A DNA stretch of 9,046 nt from SIG480 sp045649265 (GCA_045649265.1 JAZRPO010000077.1:1-9046); one strand, 5' to 3'. Positions 1 through 6,563 are shown, numbered from the stretch's first letter. Notes: generated by a model not told the origin, from the letters alone. Made by a program: numbers and translations.

Positions 1-42
1 ACTTAACTACATATATGTACAATTTAGTCGGAGTTAGGCAAC

Positions 43-73
43 AAAGGACAGACCCGAACAGGTCGTCCTTTTT
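43..73 (+). terminator. Rho-independent terminator of a gene left of the window
   Basis: An inverted repeat pairs AAAGGAC (43-49) with GTCCTTT (65-71) and GACC (51-54) with GGTC (61-64), with one bulged A at 50 and a six-base loop. A T-rich tract (TTTTTGATTTTTGAT) follows on the plus strand. This is a good intrinsic terminator shape for a plus-strand transcript that begins outside the window. On the minus strand the trailing T run is broken (TTTGTT), so it would be weak there. No coding sequence for the upstream gene can be recognised in bases 1-42. Confidence 0.65.
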
Positions 74-101
74 GATTTTTGATATATAATTTGATTTGCG
101 C

Positions 102-245
102 TTATCCTTCGCCATATATGCGCTTTATCGCGTGGATAATATCAAGCCCATATTCGCCTTTCCTGCAAATCCAAATTTTCCTCTCTGCGAAAATTCTTTC
201 TGCGTATTGTTTTCTTACATTATTTCTGTTAAAATACTTTTATAA
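102..245 (-). pseudogene. Possible coding remnant, antisense and upstream of the lipoprotein gene
   Basis: On the minus strand a frame closed by TAA at 102-104 stays open for about 45 codons and reads like real protein near its end (…RKGEYGLDIIHAIKRIYGEG). Codon use (GAA, GGC, CTT, GAT, ATT) resembles that of the neighbouring genes. It has no ATG, GTG or TTG start, meets a stop at its upstream end and lies under the promoter of the lipoprotein gene. It cannot be an intact gene. It may be the 3' end of a decayed gene or chance. I recognise no family. The plus-strand frame over the same bases is interrupted functionally by that promoter and is not taken as coding. Confidence 0.2.
207..235 (+). 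promoter_or_regulatory. Promoter of the lipoprotein-SDR operon
   Basis: A -35 box TTGTTT (207-212) lies 17 bp from a -10 box TAAAAT (230-235). A TG at 227-228 one base before the -10 gives an extended -10 element. The predicted start of transcription near 242 leaves a leader of only about 25 nt, which carries the ribosome binding site GGAGGAAG (253-260) ahead of the ATG at 268. Spacing and sequence fit a housekeeping sigma-A promoter. This placement also argues for the ATG at 268 rather than the upstream in-frame ATG at 79. Confidence 0.55.
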
Positions 246-267
246 TATCTTCGGAGGAAGTTTTAAA

Positions 268-768
268 ATGAAAAAAACAGTTTCTCTTTTTCTTATTATT
301 TTCACACTTTTTATGCTTTTGGTCGGATGCGGAGAGGTTTCTGAGGATAAAACAATGCTCACCTATCATTCGGACAACGGATATTCAGTCTGCTATCCCA
401 CAAAATATCCCCTCTCGTCACTGGGCAACGATATCGATTTTGTAATTATGGACGAGGAAACCGGAACAAACGTAACAATTCAAAGAACCGATAAACAAGA
501 GGGCATCTCAGGTATCCGGAGATATGAATTCGAAAATCTGATGGAGAAAGATGGCTATGACGATATTTCGATATCTTCATTTGAAAAGGCAACAATAAAC
601 AGTCTTCCCTGCATTGTTGCTGAGTTCACCTGCAAGGAAAGCACGGTTACAAAGGTTATATACGATGCAAGCGATAACACCTACATCGCAACGCTTACCC
701 AGCTTCCCGGAATACGAACAAGTGTTCTCGCAGAGCTTAAAAATGTGGTAATGGGGCTTATGGCATAA
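268..768 (+). CDS. Small secreted lipoprotein of unknown function
   Basis: This is a 166-residue exported lipoprotein. The N-terminus has two lysines, a hydrophobic stretch (residues 5-19) and the lipobox L18-V19-G20-C21, so Cys21 should be lipidated and the roughly 146-residue mature chain held on the outer face of the membrane. The mature part is a single small domain with alternating beta-like segments and no catalytic signature I recognise. Its overall look, with a GYSVCYP segment near residue 38 and hydrophobic strands up to a C-terminal helix, is reminiscent of PsbP/DcrB-like lipoprotein domains, but that is a weak resemblance. The frame is open upstream to an ATG at 79. The ATG at 268 is chosen because it has a strong GGAGGAAG site 7 nt away and begins the signal peptide. 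It lies 26 nt ahead of the reductase gene and is probably co-transcribed with it. Confidence 0.8.
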   Translation: MKKTVSLFLIIFTLFMLLVGCGEVSEDKTMLTYHSDNGYSVCYPTKYPLSSLGNDIDFVIMDEETGTNVTIQRTDKQEGISGIRRYEFENLMEKDGYDDISISSFEKATINSLPCIVAEFTCKESTVTKVIYDASDNTYIATLTQLPGIRTSVLAELKNVVMGLMA

Positions 769-794
769 GCCTCAGAACAAAAGGAAGTGTTTAT

Positions 795-1511
795 ATGAAA
801 AAAACAGTTCTTGTCACCGGGGCATCCCGCGGGATAGGCTTCTGCATTGCTGAAACTTTTGCAAGGCATGGTTATCGCGTTTTTGCAAGCTACAACAAGA
901 CCTCCGACACGCTCCCCTCGCTTTCAGAATCGCTTGCAGCGGAGGGCTTCTCACTCACTCCTGTTTTTTGCAATGTTGCTGACGAAATTGATGTTGCGGA
1001 AATGTTTGAAGCCGTTGGAGAAGTTGACATTCTTGTAAACAATGCAGGAATAGCGCAGTTCGCTCTTCTTTCGGATATAACCTCGTCTGACTGGGACAGG
1101 ATGCTTGACACGAACCTGAAATCCGTTTTTCTTTGTTCTAAAATGGCTTCTAACTCCATGATACGCAAGCAATCTGGCAAGATAATAAACATTTCATCGG
1201 TATGGGGCATTTGCGGCGCATCATGCGAGGCTCACTATTCAGCTTCAAAAGCCGGAATAATCGGTTTTACGCGTGCCCTCTCAAAAGAGCTTGGCCCTTC
1301 GGGAATATGCGTCAACTGCATCGCCCCGGGCGTGATTGAGACTGATATGAACTCCAATCTTTCCAGAGAGGACATCAGAGCTATCTGCGATGAAACGCCA
1401 CTCGGCAGAATAGGAACTCCACAGGATGTTGCAGACGCCGCGTTGTTTTTTGCAGAAGCAGATTTTATAACCGGCGAGACGCTCTCCGTCGGTGGTGGGT
1501 TTGGAATGTAA
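795..1511 (+). CDS. Short-chain dehydrogenase/reductase, FabG/YmfI-like
   Basis: This is a cytoplasmic 238-residue NAD(P)(H)-dependent oxidoreductase of the classical SDR family, full length for that family. The cofactor loop TGASRGIG is at residues 8-15, with Arg12 favouring NADPH as in FabG. NNAG is at 82-85. The catalytic tetrad is Asn107, Ser135 (in INISS), Tyr148 and Lys152 (YSASK). The PG…IETDM segment at 178-185 and the GGGFGM C-terminus are also FabG-like. The substrate cannot be read from sequence. Candidates are 3-oxoacyl-ACP reduction or the EF-P 5-aminopentanone reductase role given to YmfI-type proteins in Firmicutes. No other fatty acid synthesis genes are nearby, which weakens the FabG reading. 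The site AAGGAAGTG precedes the ATG. It follows the lipoprotein gene by 26 nt and is followed at once by a terminator hairpin. Confidence 0.9.
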   Translation: MKKTVLVTGASRGIGFCIAETFARHGYRVFASYNKTSDTLPSLSESLAAEGFSLTPVFCNVADEIDVAEMFEAVGEVDILVNNAGIAQFALLSDITSSDWDRMLDTNLKSVFLCSKMASNSMIRKQSGKIINISSVWGICGASCEAHYSASKAGIIGFTRALSKELGPSGICVNCIAPGVIETDMNSNLSREDIRAICDETPLGRIGTPQDVADAALFFAEADFITGETLSVGGGFGM

Positions 1512-1513
1512 CA

Positions 1514-1545
1514 AAAAGCCGTAGCAATGAATTGCTACGGCTTTT
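1514..1545. terminator. Bidirectional terminator between convergent genes
   Basis: A perfect 14-bp stem pairs AAAAGCCGTAGCAA (1514-1527) with its complement at 1532-1545, around a four-base loop. It begins 3 nt after the stop codon of the SDR gene and 12 nt past the stop of the malic enzyme gene on the other strand. T runs flank it in both directions: TTTT on the plus strand and TTTTT on the minus strand. It can therefore end transcription from both sides. Confidence 0.85.
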
Positions 1546-1556
1546 AAATTTAAAAG

Positions 1557-2729
1557 CTATATTCTTGCGACACCTGTTTTTCTCGCCGCCTCTGCAACGG
1601 CAGCAGCAACTGCAGGGGCAACTGCCGGATTTGTCGGCTCTACAATGATTCTGTCGGGTCTCAGGTCTTTTTCATCAATCAGGTTTGCAATCGCATATGC
1701 TGCTGCAACCTTCATTTCATCGTTGATGTCACTTGCGCGGACATCAAGCGCACCTCGGAAGATTCCGGGGAAAGCAAGGAGATTGTTAATCTGATTCGGG
1801 AAGTCAGAGCGGCCCGTTCCGACAACGGCAGCACCTGCTGCTAACGCCTCATCGGGGAAGATTTCGGGAGTCGGGTTGCTCATAACAAAGACAAGCGGGT
1901 CTTTGTTCATGGAACGCACCATATCTTGAGTGATAATGCCCGGACCCGAAAGACCGAATACGACATCTGCGCCCTTCATAACATCTGCAAGGCTTCCTGA
2001 AACCTTATTTTTGTTAGTAATCTTTGCCATAGCCTCTTTTTCAGGATTAAGACCGTCACGCCCCTCATAAATCGCGCCCTTTCTGTCGCAAAGGATAACC
2101 TCGCGCAAGCCGAGAGCCATAAGAAGCCTGGTTACTGCAATGGCTGCCGCACCCGCACCCGAAACAACTGCTTTAAGATCCGAAATATTTCTCTTTGTGA
2201 GGCGGCACGCACCTATCATCGCAGCAGCCGAAACAACCGCTGTACCGTGCTGGTCATCATGGAAAATCGGAATGTCGCACACTTCCTTTAAGCGGCGTTC
2301 GATTTCAAAACAGCGCGGAGCTGCAATATCTTCGAGGTTAATCCCGCCAAAGCTGCCTGCAAGGAGAGAAATTGTTTTAACGATTTCGTCAACATCTTTT
2401 GTCCTGACACAAAGCGGAAACGCATCAACATTGCCGAATTCCTTGAACAAAACGCACTTTCCCTCCATAACCGGCATCCCTGCCTCGGGGCCGATATCTC
2501 CGAGACCGAGAACCGCAGTACCGTCTGTAACAACGGCGACAAGGTTGCCACGGCGAGTATATTTATAACTGAGGTCAACATCCTCGCTTATTTTAAGACA
2601 CGGCTCTGCAACGCCGGGAGTATACGCAACGGAAAGATCATCCTTCGTTTCTACCGGACAACGCGCGATGACCTCAATCTTACCTTGCCATTCCTCGTGA
2701 GATATCAGAGCTTGTTCTTTGTAATCCAT
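1557..2729 (-). CDS. Malic enzyme (malate dehydrogenase, decarboxylating)
   Basis: This enzyme converts malate to pyruvate and CO2 while reducing NAD(P)+. It is cytoplasmic, 390 residues, the usual size of the short bacterial form with no phosphotransacetylase-like tail. Visible motifs are YTPGVA (36-41, catalytic Tyr36), the catalytic lysine region EGK (Lys91), the metal site NLEDI (131-135) and FHDDQHGTA (156-164), the dinucleotide-binding loop GAGAAA (191-196), and NNLLAFPG (315-322). Asp215 at the end of the second strand of the nucleotide fold may favour NAD+ over NADP+, but this is not decisive. The frame extends to an ATG at 2771. The start at 2729 is preferred because AAAGGATG lies about 9 nt upstream, whereas the ATG at 2741 touches its own site and 2771 falls in the promoter leader. 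It is monocistronic, between its own promoter and the shared terminator. Confidence 0.95.
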   Translation of the reverse strand: MDYKEQALISHEEWQGKIEVIARCPVETKDDLSVAYTPGVAEPCLKISEDVDLSYKYTRRGNLVAVVTDGTAVLGLGDIGPEAGMPVMEGKCVLFKEFGNVDAFPLCVRTKDVDEIVKTISLLAGSFGGINLEDIAAPRCFEIERRLKEVCDIPIFHDDQHGTAVVSAAAMIGACRLTKRNISDLKAVVSGAGAAAIAVTRLLMALGLREVILCDRKGAIYEGRDGLNPEKEAMAKITNKNKVSGSLADVMKGADVVFGLSGPGIITQDMVRSMNKDPLVFVMSNPTPEIFPDEALAAGAAVVGTGRSDFPNQINNLLAFPGIFRGALDVRASDINDEMKVAAAYAIANLIDEKDLRPDRIIVEPTNPAVAPAVAAAVAEAARKTGVARI

Positions 2730-2769
2730 GGTGTTTGTCATCCTTTCACATATTAAAATATACCTTGTC

Positions 2770-2779
2770 ACACATGTGT
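2770..2779. promoter_or_regulatory. 10-bp palindrome at the malic enzyme transcription start
   Basis: ACACATGTGT is a perfect palindrome lying 2 bp downstream of the -10 box of the malic enzyme gene, where transcription should begin. An operator at this position would block initiation, so this is a possible repressor site. The palindrome is short and the flanks are not symmetric, so chance remains possible. It does not match the Rex consensus as I know it. Confidence 0.25.
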
Positions 2780-2781
2780 AT

Positions 2782-2811
2782 ATTATATCACTTCCTACTC
2801 CTTTTTAGCAA
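2782..2811 (-). promoter_or_regulatory. Promoter of the malic enzyme gene
   Basis: Reading the minus strand, a -35 box TTGCTA (2811-2806) is followed after 18 bp by a perfect -10 box TATAAT (2787-2782). A TG one base ahead of the -10 makes it an extended -10 promoter. The start of transcription should fall near 2775, giving a leader of about 46 nt with the ribosome binding site at its end. The promoter lies downstream of the terminator of the preceding operon, so malic enzyme should be transcribed independently. Confidence 0.65.
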
Positions 2812-2841
2812 TACATTTGAAAAATCTTCATCCAAAACATC

Positions 2842-2877
2842 AAAAAAACCGCAGACGAAGCCGTCTGCGGTTTTTTT
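2842..2877 (-). terminator. Strong Rho-independent terminator of the rnf operon
   Basis: A perfect 16-bp stem, with GC-rich core CCGCAGACG (2849-2857) paired to CGTCTGCGG (2862-2870), a four-base loop, and A7/T7 flanks pairing in the stem. On the minus strand it begins 2 nt after the stop codon of the last operon gene and ends in a run of seven T. The hairpin shape also works on the plus strand, but no plus-strand gene precedes it. It separates the seven-gene operon from the malic enzyme gene. Confidence 0.9.
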
Positions 2878-2879
2878 GT

Positions 2880-3920
2880 TTATTCTTTAATCATAAACTC
2901 TTCTCCATAAGCCTCAGGGACTATGGGGATAATTTTATCTTTTGCAACGGTAATGTCAGAAAGCTTCGCACGTTCTTTTGCGGCATCACGGCTTACATAC
3001 AGTTTATCAAATACTTCTGCAAATGCCCCAACGGATTGGCCGCTCCGCTCCAGATATATTCCGTTGTAATTCTCAAACACTGCCGAAAGCGGAGTTTCGC
3101 CTGCCGCTGCCGAGGCCTCCTTCATAAACTCCGCCAGCACAAGTGATTTATCCTTTCCGCCATCCGGATATGCAACCAATTCCGTTTTTCCGAGAACCGG
3201 GAATGATATATTGGACAGGATAAGCTCATCGGGTGAAAATGCACAAAGCTCTTCTATAACATCGACAAGATATGCACGGGCAGTTTCTGAATACGCCGAT
3301 AGCCAGCGCGTGTTTTCGCCATCAAGCCAGATTATCTTATTTTCCGTTCTGACGGAATGCTCCTGATTCTTTCTCGCAGCTTCATTGTCCTTAAAGCAGG
3401 AAAGGTAAAATGCAACCTTATACCCTGCTTCTTTGGCCTTGTCTATATTTTCGGAAAGAACTGAGCTTTCTCCTGCAAGGCCTGTACTTTGGCCAAACAT
3501 TGTGTTTGTAGAAAATGCAAGCGTGCCATCCTCGGCTTTTACTTCAAAAGCGAGAGTGTTCACCTTTTTCGCCTCTGCCACCATAAGCTCAGCTTCAAAG
3601 AGCTCCGCGCTTTTCACAGTTCCAATCGGAACAAAAAGAGCCTTTGTTTCTGATCCTGTTTCGCTTGCAGGCGGAGTTTCTTCCCTAATTTCAATCTGCT
3701 CCTGAAGCTGGTCCTCTGCTGAGTCGATTATGAGATTAGCTTCCACCTTCTCCGGTTCGACTTCCTTTTCATTAAAAAAGAAGGAGCCCTCTCTTGTAAA
3801 GGTCATGTTGTTATTTATAACATAAAGCGCACCGGCTGCAATAATACATAAAACAACAAGAACAGGTATAACGAATCCGCCGCTTCGGCGTGAGCCTCTG
3901 TATCTTCCTGACCTTCTCAT
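2880..3920 (-). CDS. Membrane-anchored DUF4015-like (glycosidase-fold) protein, last gene of the rnf operon
   Basis: This 346-residue protein has a basic N-terminus (MRRSGRYRGSRR), one membrane helix (about 16-36) and a long outer part, so the C-terminal domain should face outside. A linker rich in Glu (50-93) leads to a domain from about 95 to 346 that I match to the DUF4015 putative glycosyl hydrolase family from memory: NTLAFEVKAEDG (121-132) resembles its NavviDvKdeyG, FKDNEAAR (176-183) resembles FKDpvLA, and DELILSNISFP (231-241) resembles DEIQFDYIRFP. The acidic Asp and the Tyr and Arg of that last motif are Ser236, Asn237 and Ser239 here, and DvKd is EVKA, so catalysis is doubtful. 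Its AGGAGGGG site lies against the end of rnfB, 17 nt of spacing separate the genes, and a terminator follows. It is therefore part of the rnf transcript. Its role is unknown. Confidence 0.75.
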   Translation of the reverse strand: MRRSGRYRGSRRSGGFVIPVLVVLCIIAAGALYVINNNMTFTREGSFFFNEKEVEPEKVEANLIIDSAEDQLQEQIEIREETPPASETGSETKALFVPIGTVKSAELFEAELMVAEAKKVNTLAFEVKAEDGTLAFSTNTMFGQSTGLAGESSVLSENIDKAKEAGYKVAFYLSCFKDNEAARKNQEHSVRTENKIIWLDGENTRWLSAYSETARAYLVDVIEELCAFSPDELILSNISFPVLGKTELVAYPDGGKDKSLVLAEFMKEASAAAGETPLSAVFENYNGIYLERSGQSVGAFAEVFDKLYVSRDAAKERAKLSDITVAKDKIIPIVPEAYGEEFMIKE

Positions 3921-3937
3921 AAAAGTTGCCCCTCCTG

Positions 3938-4645
3938 TTATTTTTGCGCTTCTTCTAATATTTCAGAAGCTTCACAATAATCATTTTCATCAAATTCTTC
4001 AGACTTCTCTTTTTGTGACGTGGAAATAATCCCTCTCGGGCAAGCTACCACACATTCGCCACAGGCTGTGCATTTTGACCAATCAATAACCGCTACGTTT
4101 TCTCTTACCTGTATCGCATCATATTGACAAGTATTGACGCATAATCCGCATCCTATGCATCCTATATCACAAACCTTGTCAAGCTCGAATCCGTTTTGAG
4201 AGCTTGTGCATAGAACTTTAATCTCGGCATTTTGCGGAACAAGCTCAATAACAGCTCTCGGGCATGCATCAACACACTTTCCGCAACCGTTGCACAGCTG
4301 AGGCGAAACATATGCTACCCCATCATTTATCGAAATAGCGTGGTTAGTACAAACAGAAACACAGCTCCCAAACCCCAGGCAAGCAAATCGACATTCTGTA
4401 AGCCCGCCGTAAAGCATATCTGCCGTTGCACAGTCAGGAGAGTCTGAAAACGTGTATCTGCGTTCAGAGATTCCCCCGCCTGAGCATTTTACAAAGGCAC
4501 ATAGGCCTGAAGCGTCCTCTTTTGAGGGTTTACTTTTTTCTTTTCTTCTGCTGAGAGGAGTAAATAAGGAAAAGCACACTCCACCCACAGCTCCTATTAT
4601 CAACATTGAGCAAAAAGCAATCAGAATGTTAAACAAAAACTCCAT
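3938..4645 (-). CDS. rnfB: RnfB-like electron-transfer subunit lacking the N-terminal Fes domain
   Basis: RnfB is the ferredoxin-facing subunit of the Rnf complex. This 235-residue form has one membrane helix (3-30), a short basic linker and a cysteine-rich cytoplasmic part. Groups visible are C85-x3-C89-x5-C95-x3-C99, C118-x2-C121-x2-C124-x3-C128, C163-x2-C166-x2-C169-x3-C173 (with C159 just before), and C192-x2-C195-x2-C198-x3-C202, enough for four [4Fe-4S] clusters. The usual four-cysteine Fes domain (ANCGACGYPGC type, PF04060), normally between helix and ferredoxin region, is absent: the linker runs straight into the VKCSGG segment (52-57). The protein is accordingly shorter than clostridial RnfB. 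The frame also allows GTG at 4654, but ATG at 4645 with GGCGGTGG 5 nt away is better placed. The C-terminus is a short acidic tail. It follows rnfA by 15 nt. Confidence 0.88.
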   Translation of the reverse strand: MEFLFNILIAFCSMLIIGAVGGVCFSLFTPLSRRKEKSKPSKEDASGLCAFVKCSGGGISERRYTFSDSPDCATADMLYGGLTECRFACLGFGSCVSVCTNHAISINDGVAYVSPQLCNGCGKCVDACPRAVIELVPQNAEIKVLCTSSQNGFELDKVCDIGCIGCGLCVNTCQYDAIQVRENVAVIDWSKCTACGECVVACPRGIISTSQKEKSEEFDENDYCEASEILEEAQK

Positions 4646-4660
4646 CTGAGCCACCGCCTT

Positions 4661-5224
4661 TTATATGAACCTCATCCCATAAAACCCCGTGAATACGAGA
4701 GCAATAAGCCCTGCCGTAATCAGAAGCATCGGGAGCCCCTCAAAAAACTTGGGGGTTTCCGCATATTCAAGATGTTTATTTATTTCGCCAAATAAAAGCG
4801 ACGAGAGCATGAATCCTGCTCCGGCCGCTGCACCGTACACAATCGCCTCAAAGGGATTAAACCCGTTTGATGAAACGATTAACGCAGTACCGAGAATTGC
4901 GGTGCTCGAAAAGACATATGAATACGGAAGCGACATGCGTGTTTTCAAAGCCGAAAGTACTCGCCATACAATAGCTATTATGAGAACAAACACAACCGTT
5001 CTCAAATATTCTATTGAAAGCGGACGAAGAACAAGAGCATCAAAAATGCTTGTGACAAAGCTGCATACAGAGGCCCCTACAATGACCGCAAGAGAAACCC
5101 CGAACGCCTCCTTGTGCGTCCTTGTTTTTTTAAAAAACGGCTCTATTCCAAGGTAGTTTGTGAAAATAAGATTTTCAGCCAAAACAGAGGCAAGGCTTAT
5201 GAGAATTATTTTGAATACACTCAT
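4661..5224 (-). CDS. rnfA: RnfA-like membrane subunit without the Fe-S cysteines
   Basis: RnfA is a six-helix membrane subunit of the Rnf/Nqr family (PF02508) that, with RnfE, forms a pseudo-symmetric pair. This protein has 187 residues, normal length, with hydrophobic helices roughly at 4-23, 38-60, 72-91, 101-119, 125-145 and 163-185. The family's first motif LGICPF appears as LGIEPF (25-30), with Glu28 (GAG, 5141-5143) in place of the cysteine. The second motif, NCAVLG, appears as STAILG (107-112), with Thr108 (ACC, 4901-4903) in place of the cysteine. Both cysteines normally ligate an iron-sulfur cluster inside the membrane with two from RnfE. Its start overlaps the rnfE stop by 4 nt (ATGA), and its ribosome binding site is the GAG run that encodes the end of RnfE. 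Confidence 0.9.
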   Translation of the reverse strand: MSVFKIILISLASVLAENLIFTNYLGIEPFFKKTRTHKEAFGVSLAVIVGASVCSFVTSIFDALVLRPLSIEYLRTVVFVLIIAIVWRVLSALKTRMSLPYSYVFSSTAILGTALIVSSNGFNPFEAIVYGAAAGAGFMLSSLLFGEINKHLEYAETPKFFEGLPMLLITAGLIALVFTGFYGMRFI

Positions 5225-5835
5225 TTACTCTCCTCCTCTTTTGTTTCTTTTGTAAAATATCTTCTGTGAACTGCAAGAAGGATTCCGAGCAGCAAAAATC
5301 CGCCGACAGGCGTCAAAAGAAGTGACATTGCATATTTTTCCGGAAAAATCGTAAATCCTGCAAGCTTTCCGGCTCCGAAAAGCTCTCGCACAATTGACAT
5401 GCACAAACAAACCGAGAAAAAACCTATGCCGTACGAAAGACCTTTTAGTGTGCATCTTCCAAAGGCAGCATCGCCCGCCGAGAACTTCTCAACATAAGGC
5501 AAAACTGTTCCGCTGACTGTCAAAATCGGCAAATATATCCCAAGAGAAGAGCGAATTTCCGGCAAAAAGACTTCTGTCAGGATCTCGATTATACTTACAA
5601 CACAGGCAACTGCGATGATATGAACTATACTTTGCAGCTTTTGGGGGATAACCTTTTTCAAAATCGAAAGCAGCATAAACGACAAAACAAGCGTCACAAT
5701 CGCCGAAATCCCCATAAAAGCACCTTCTATTACGCCTGTGCTTGTTGCAAGCATCGGAGTTATTCCGGCAAACAGCAAAAGAATCGGGTTTTCAAGGAGA
5801 ATGCTTTTCTTTAAGAAATCCAGAATCTTCTTCAT
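5221..5835 (-). CDS. rnfE: RnfE-like membrane subunit without the Fe-S cysteines
   Basis: RnfE is the second PF02508 membrane subunit of the Rnf complex and the partner of RnfA. This form has 204 residues, about normal length, with an ENPILL segment (15-20), several hydrophobic helices and the VRELFGAG segment (149-156) typical of RnfE. The family motif GLCPTLA appears as GITPMLA (24-30), with Thr26 (ACT, 5758-5760) in place of cysteine. The motif VNCIILG appears as VSGTVLP (107-113), with Gly109 (GGA, 5509-5511) in place of cysteine. The remaining cysteines (78, 128, 143, 145) are not at ligand positions. The C-terminus ends in a KETKEEESK tail whose GAG codons double as the rnfA ribosome binding site. 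Its start overlaps the rnfG stop by 4 nt. Confidence 0.9.
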   Translation of the reverse strand: MKKILDFLKKSILLENPILLLFAGITPMLATSTGVIEGAFMGISAIVTLVLSFMLLSILKKVIPQKLQSIVHIIAVACVVSIIEILTEVFLPEIRSSLGIYLPILTVSGTVLPYVEKFSAGDAAFGRCTLKGLSYGIGFFSVCLCMSIVRELFGAGKLAGFTIFPEKYAMSLLLTPVGGFLLLGILLAVHRRYFTKETKEEESK

Positions 5836-6563
5836 TTGTTCTCCTCCCCTGTCACCGTTGCGTTTTCAGTTTCTGCGGCGACATCTGCCTCGGCAGTCTT
5901 TCGCTCTTCCTCAGCTTGCTTTGCCTCTTCTGCTTCTTTTGCGCGAAGCTGAGAGGCTGCCGCAACAGCGTGATTAACACCGTCTTTCACCGCACTTGAG
6001 GAAACCGTAGCTCCACTGACTGCTGAGATTTCTTTTTCTTCATCAGCCTGGCCTCTGGTCACTATGAGCTCCTGGCTTTTACCTTTAAATTGCGAAAGAA
6101 ATTCATTTGTGTCAATGCGGTCACCATAGCCTTTGGTTTCATTTACTGAAAGAAGCTCAACGGCCGTCACCGCACCCTCGGAATTCACTCCCACAAGCAG
6201 TCTAACATTGCCTTTATATCCGCTTGCTTCCGTTTCGATACAATAACCCGGAGTTTCATTTCCATTTAAAGCTTTTTTAACTGACAGAATTTTCAGAGCA
6301 GCATCAAACTCATGTTCAACCTTCTCATACGACTCTGCCGGCAAAACCCTTTTCATAGCTCCAAAAAGCTTTTTTTCTTCCAGGCTTTCGGCAACCGGCC
6401 TTAACAGATTGAACACACCACCGAGAATCAGAGCGACTGCCCCAAGCGTTGCCGCAAGAACGAGAGACGTTTTAAAAAGCTCGTGCCTGCCCTCTTTTGA
6501 AAGCTTAGGAAACTTTATTGCAGAAAAGGAAAACTTGGGGAATTTGAATTTCTTATTCTTCAT
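5832..6563 (-). CDS. rnfG: RnfG flavoprotein subunit (covalent FMN)
   Basis: RnfG carries FMN bound covalently to a threonine, on the outer face of the membrane. In this 243-residue protein the motif SGAT is at 183-186, so Thr186 (ACG, 6006-6008) is the expected attachment site for ApbE. NETKGYGDRI (141-150) corresponds to the family's ETPGLG segment. One membrane helix lies at about 33-53. The N-terminus is unusual: about 30 cytoplasmic residues rich in Lys and Phe with the unit KFPK repeated (7-10 and 17-20). The C-terminus is an Ala/Glu/Lys-rich tail (about 207-243) likely to be helical. Its start overlaps rnfD by 11 nt, and its own end provides GGGGAGGAG as the rnfE ribosome binding site. 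No ApbE gene lies in the window. Confidence 0.92.
   Translation of the reverse strand: MKNKKFKFPKFSFSAIKFPKLSKEGRHELFKTSLVLAATLGAVALILGGVFNLLRPVAESLEEKKLFGAMKRVLPAESYEKVEHEFDAALKILSVKKALNGNETPGYCIETEASGYKGNVRLLVGVNSEGAVTAVELLSVNETKGYGDRIDTNEFLSQFKGKSQELIVTRGQADEEKEISAVSGATVSSSAVKDGVNHAVAAASQLRAKEAEEAKQAEEERKTAEADVAAETENATVTGEENK

Noticed and set aside
79..267. Upstream in-frame extension of the lipoprotein gene to an ATG at 79
   Set aside because: It would place the promoter, the ribosome binding site and the signal peptide start inside the coding region, and the added residues are low in coding character.
268..812. Lipoprotein and SDR genes share their first 15 coding bases (MKKTV)
   Set aside because: Lys-rich starts of this kind are common in AT-leaning Firmicutes, and similarity does not continue beyond the fifth codon, so it is not a duplication.
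2140..2568. Open frame of 142 codons on the plus strand
   Set aside because: It lies wholly antisense to the conserved malic enzyme gene, with no ribosome binding site or family resemblance.
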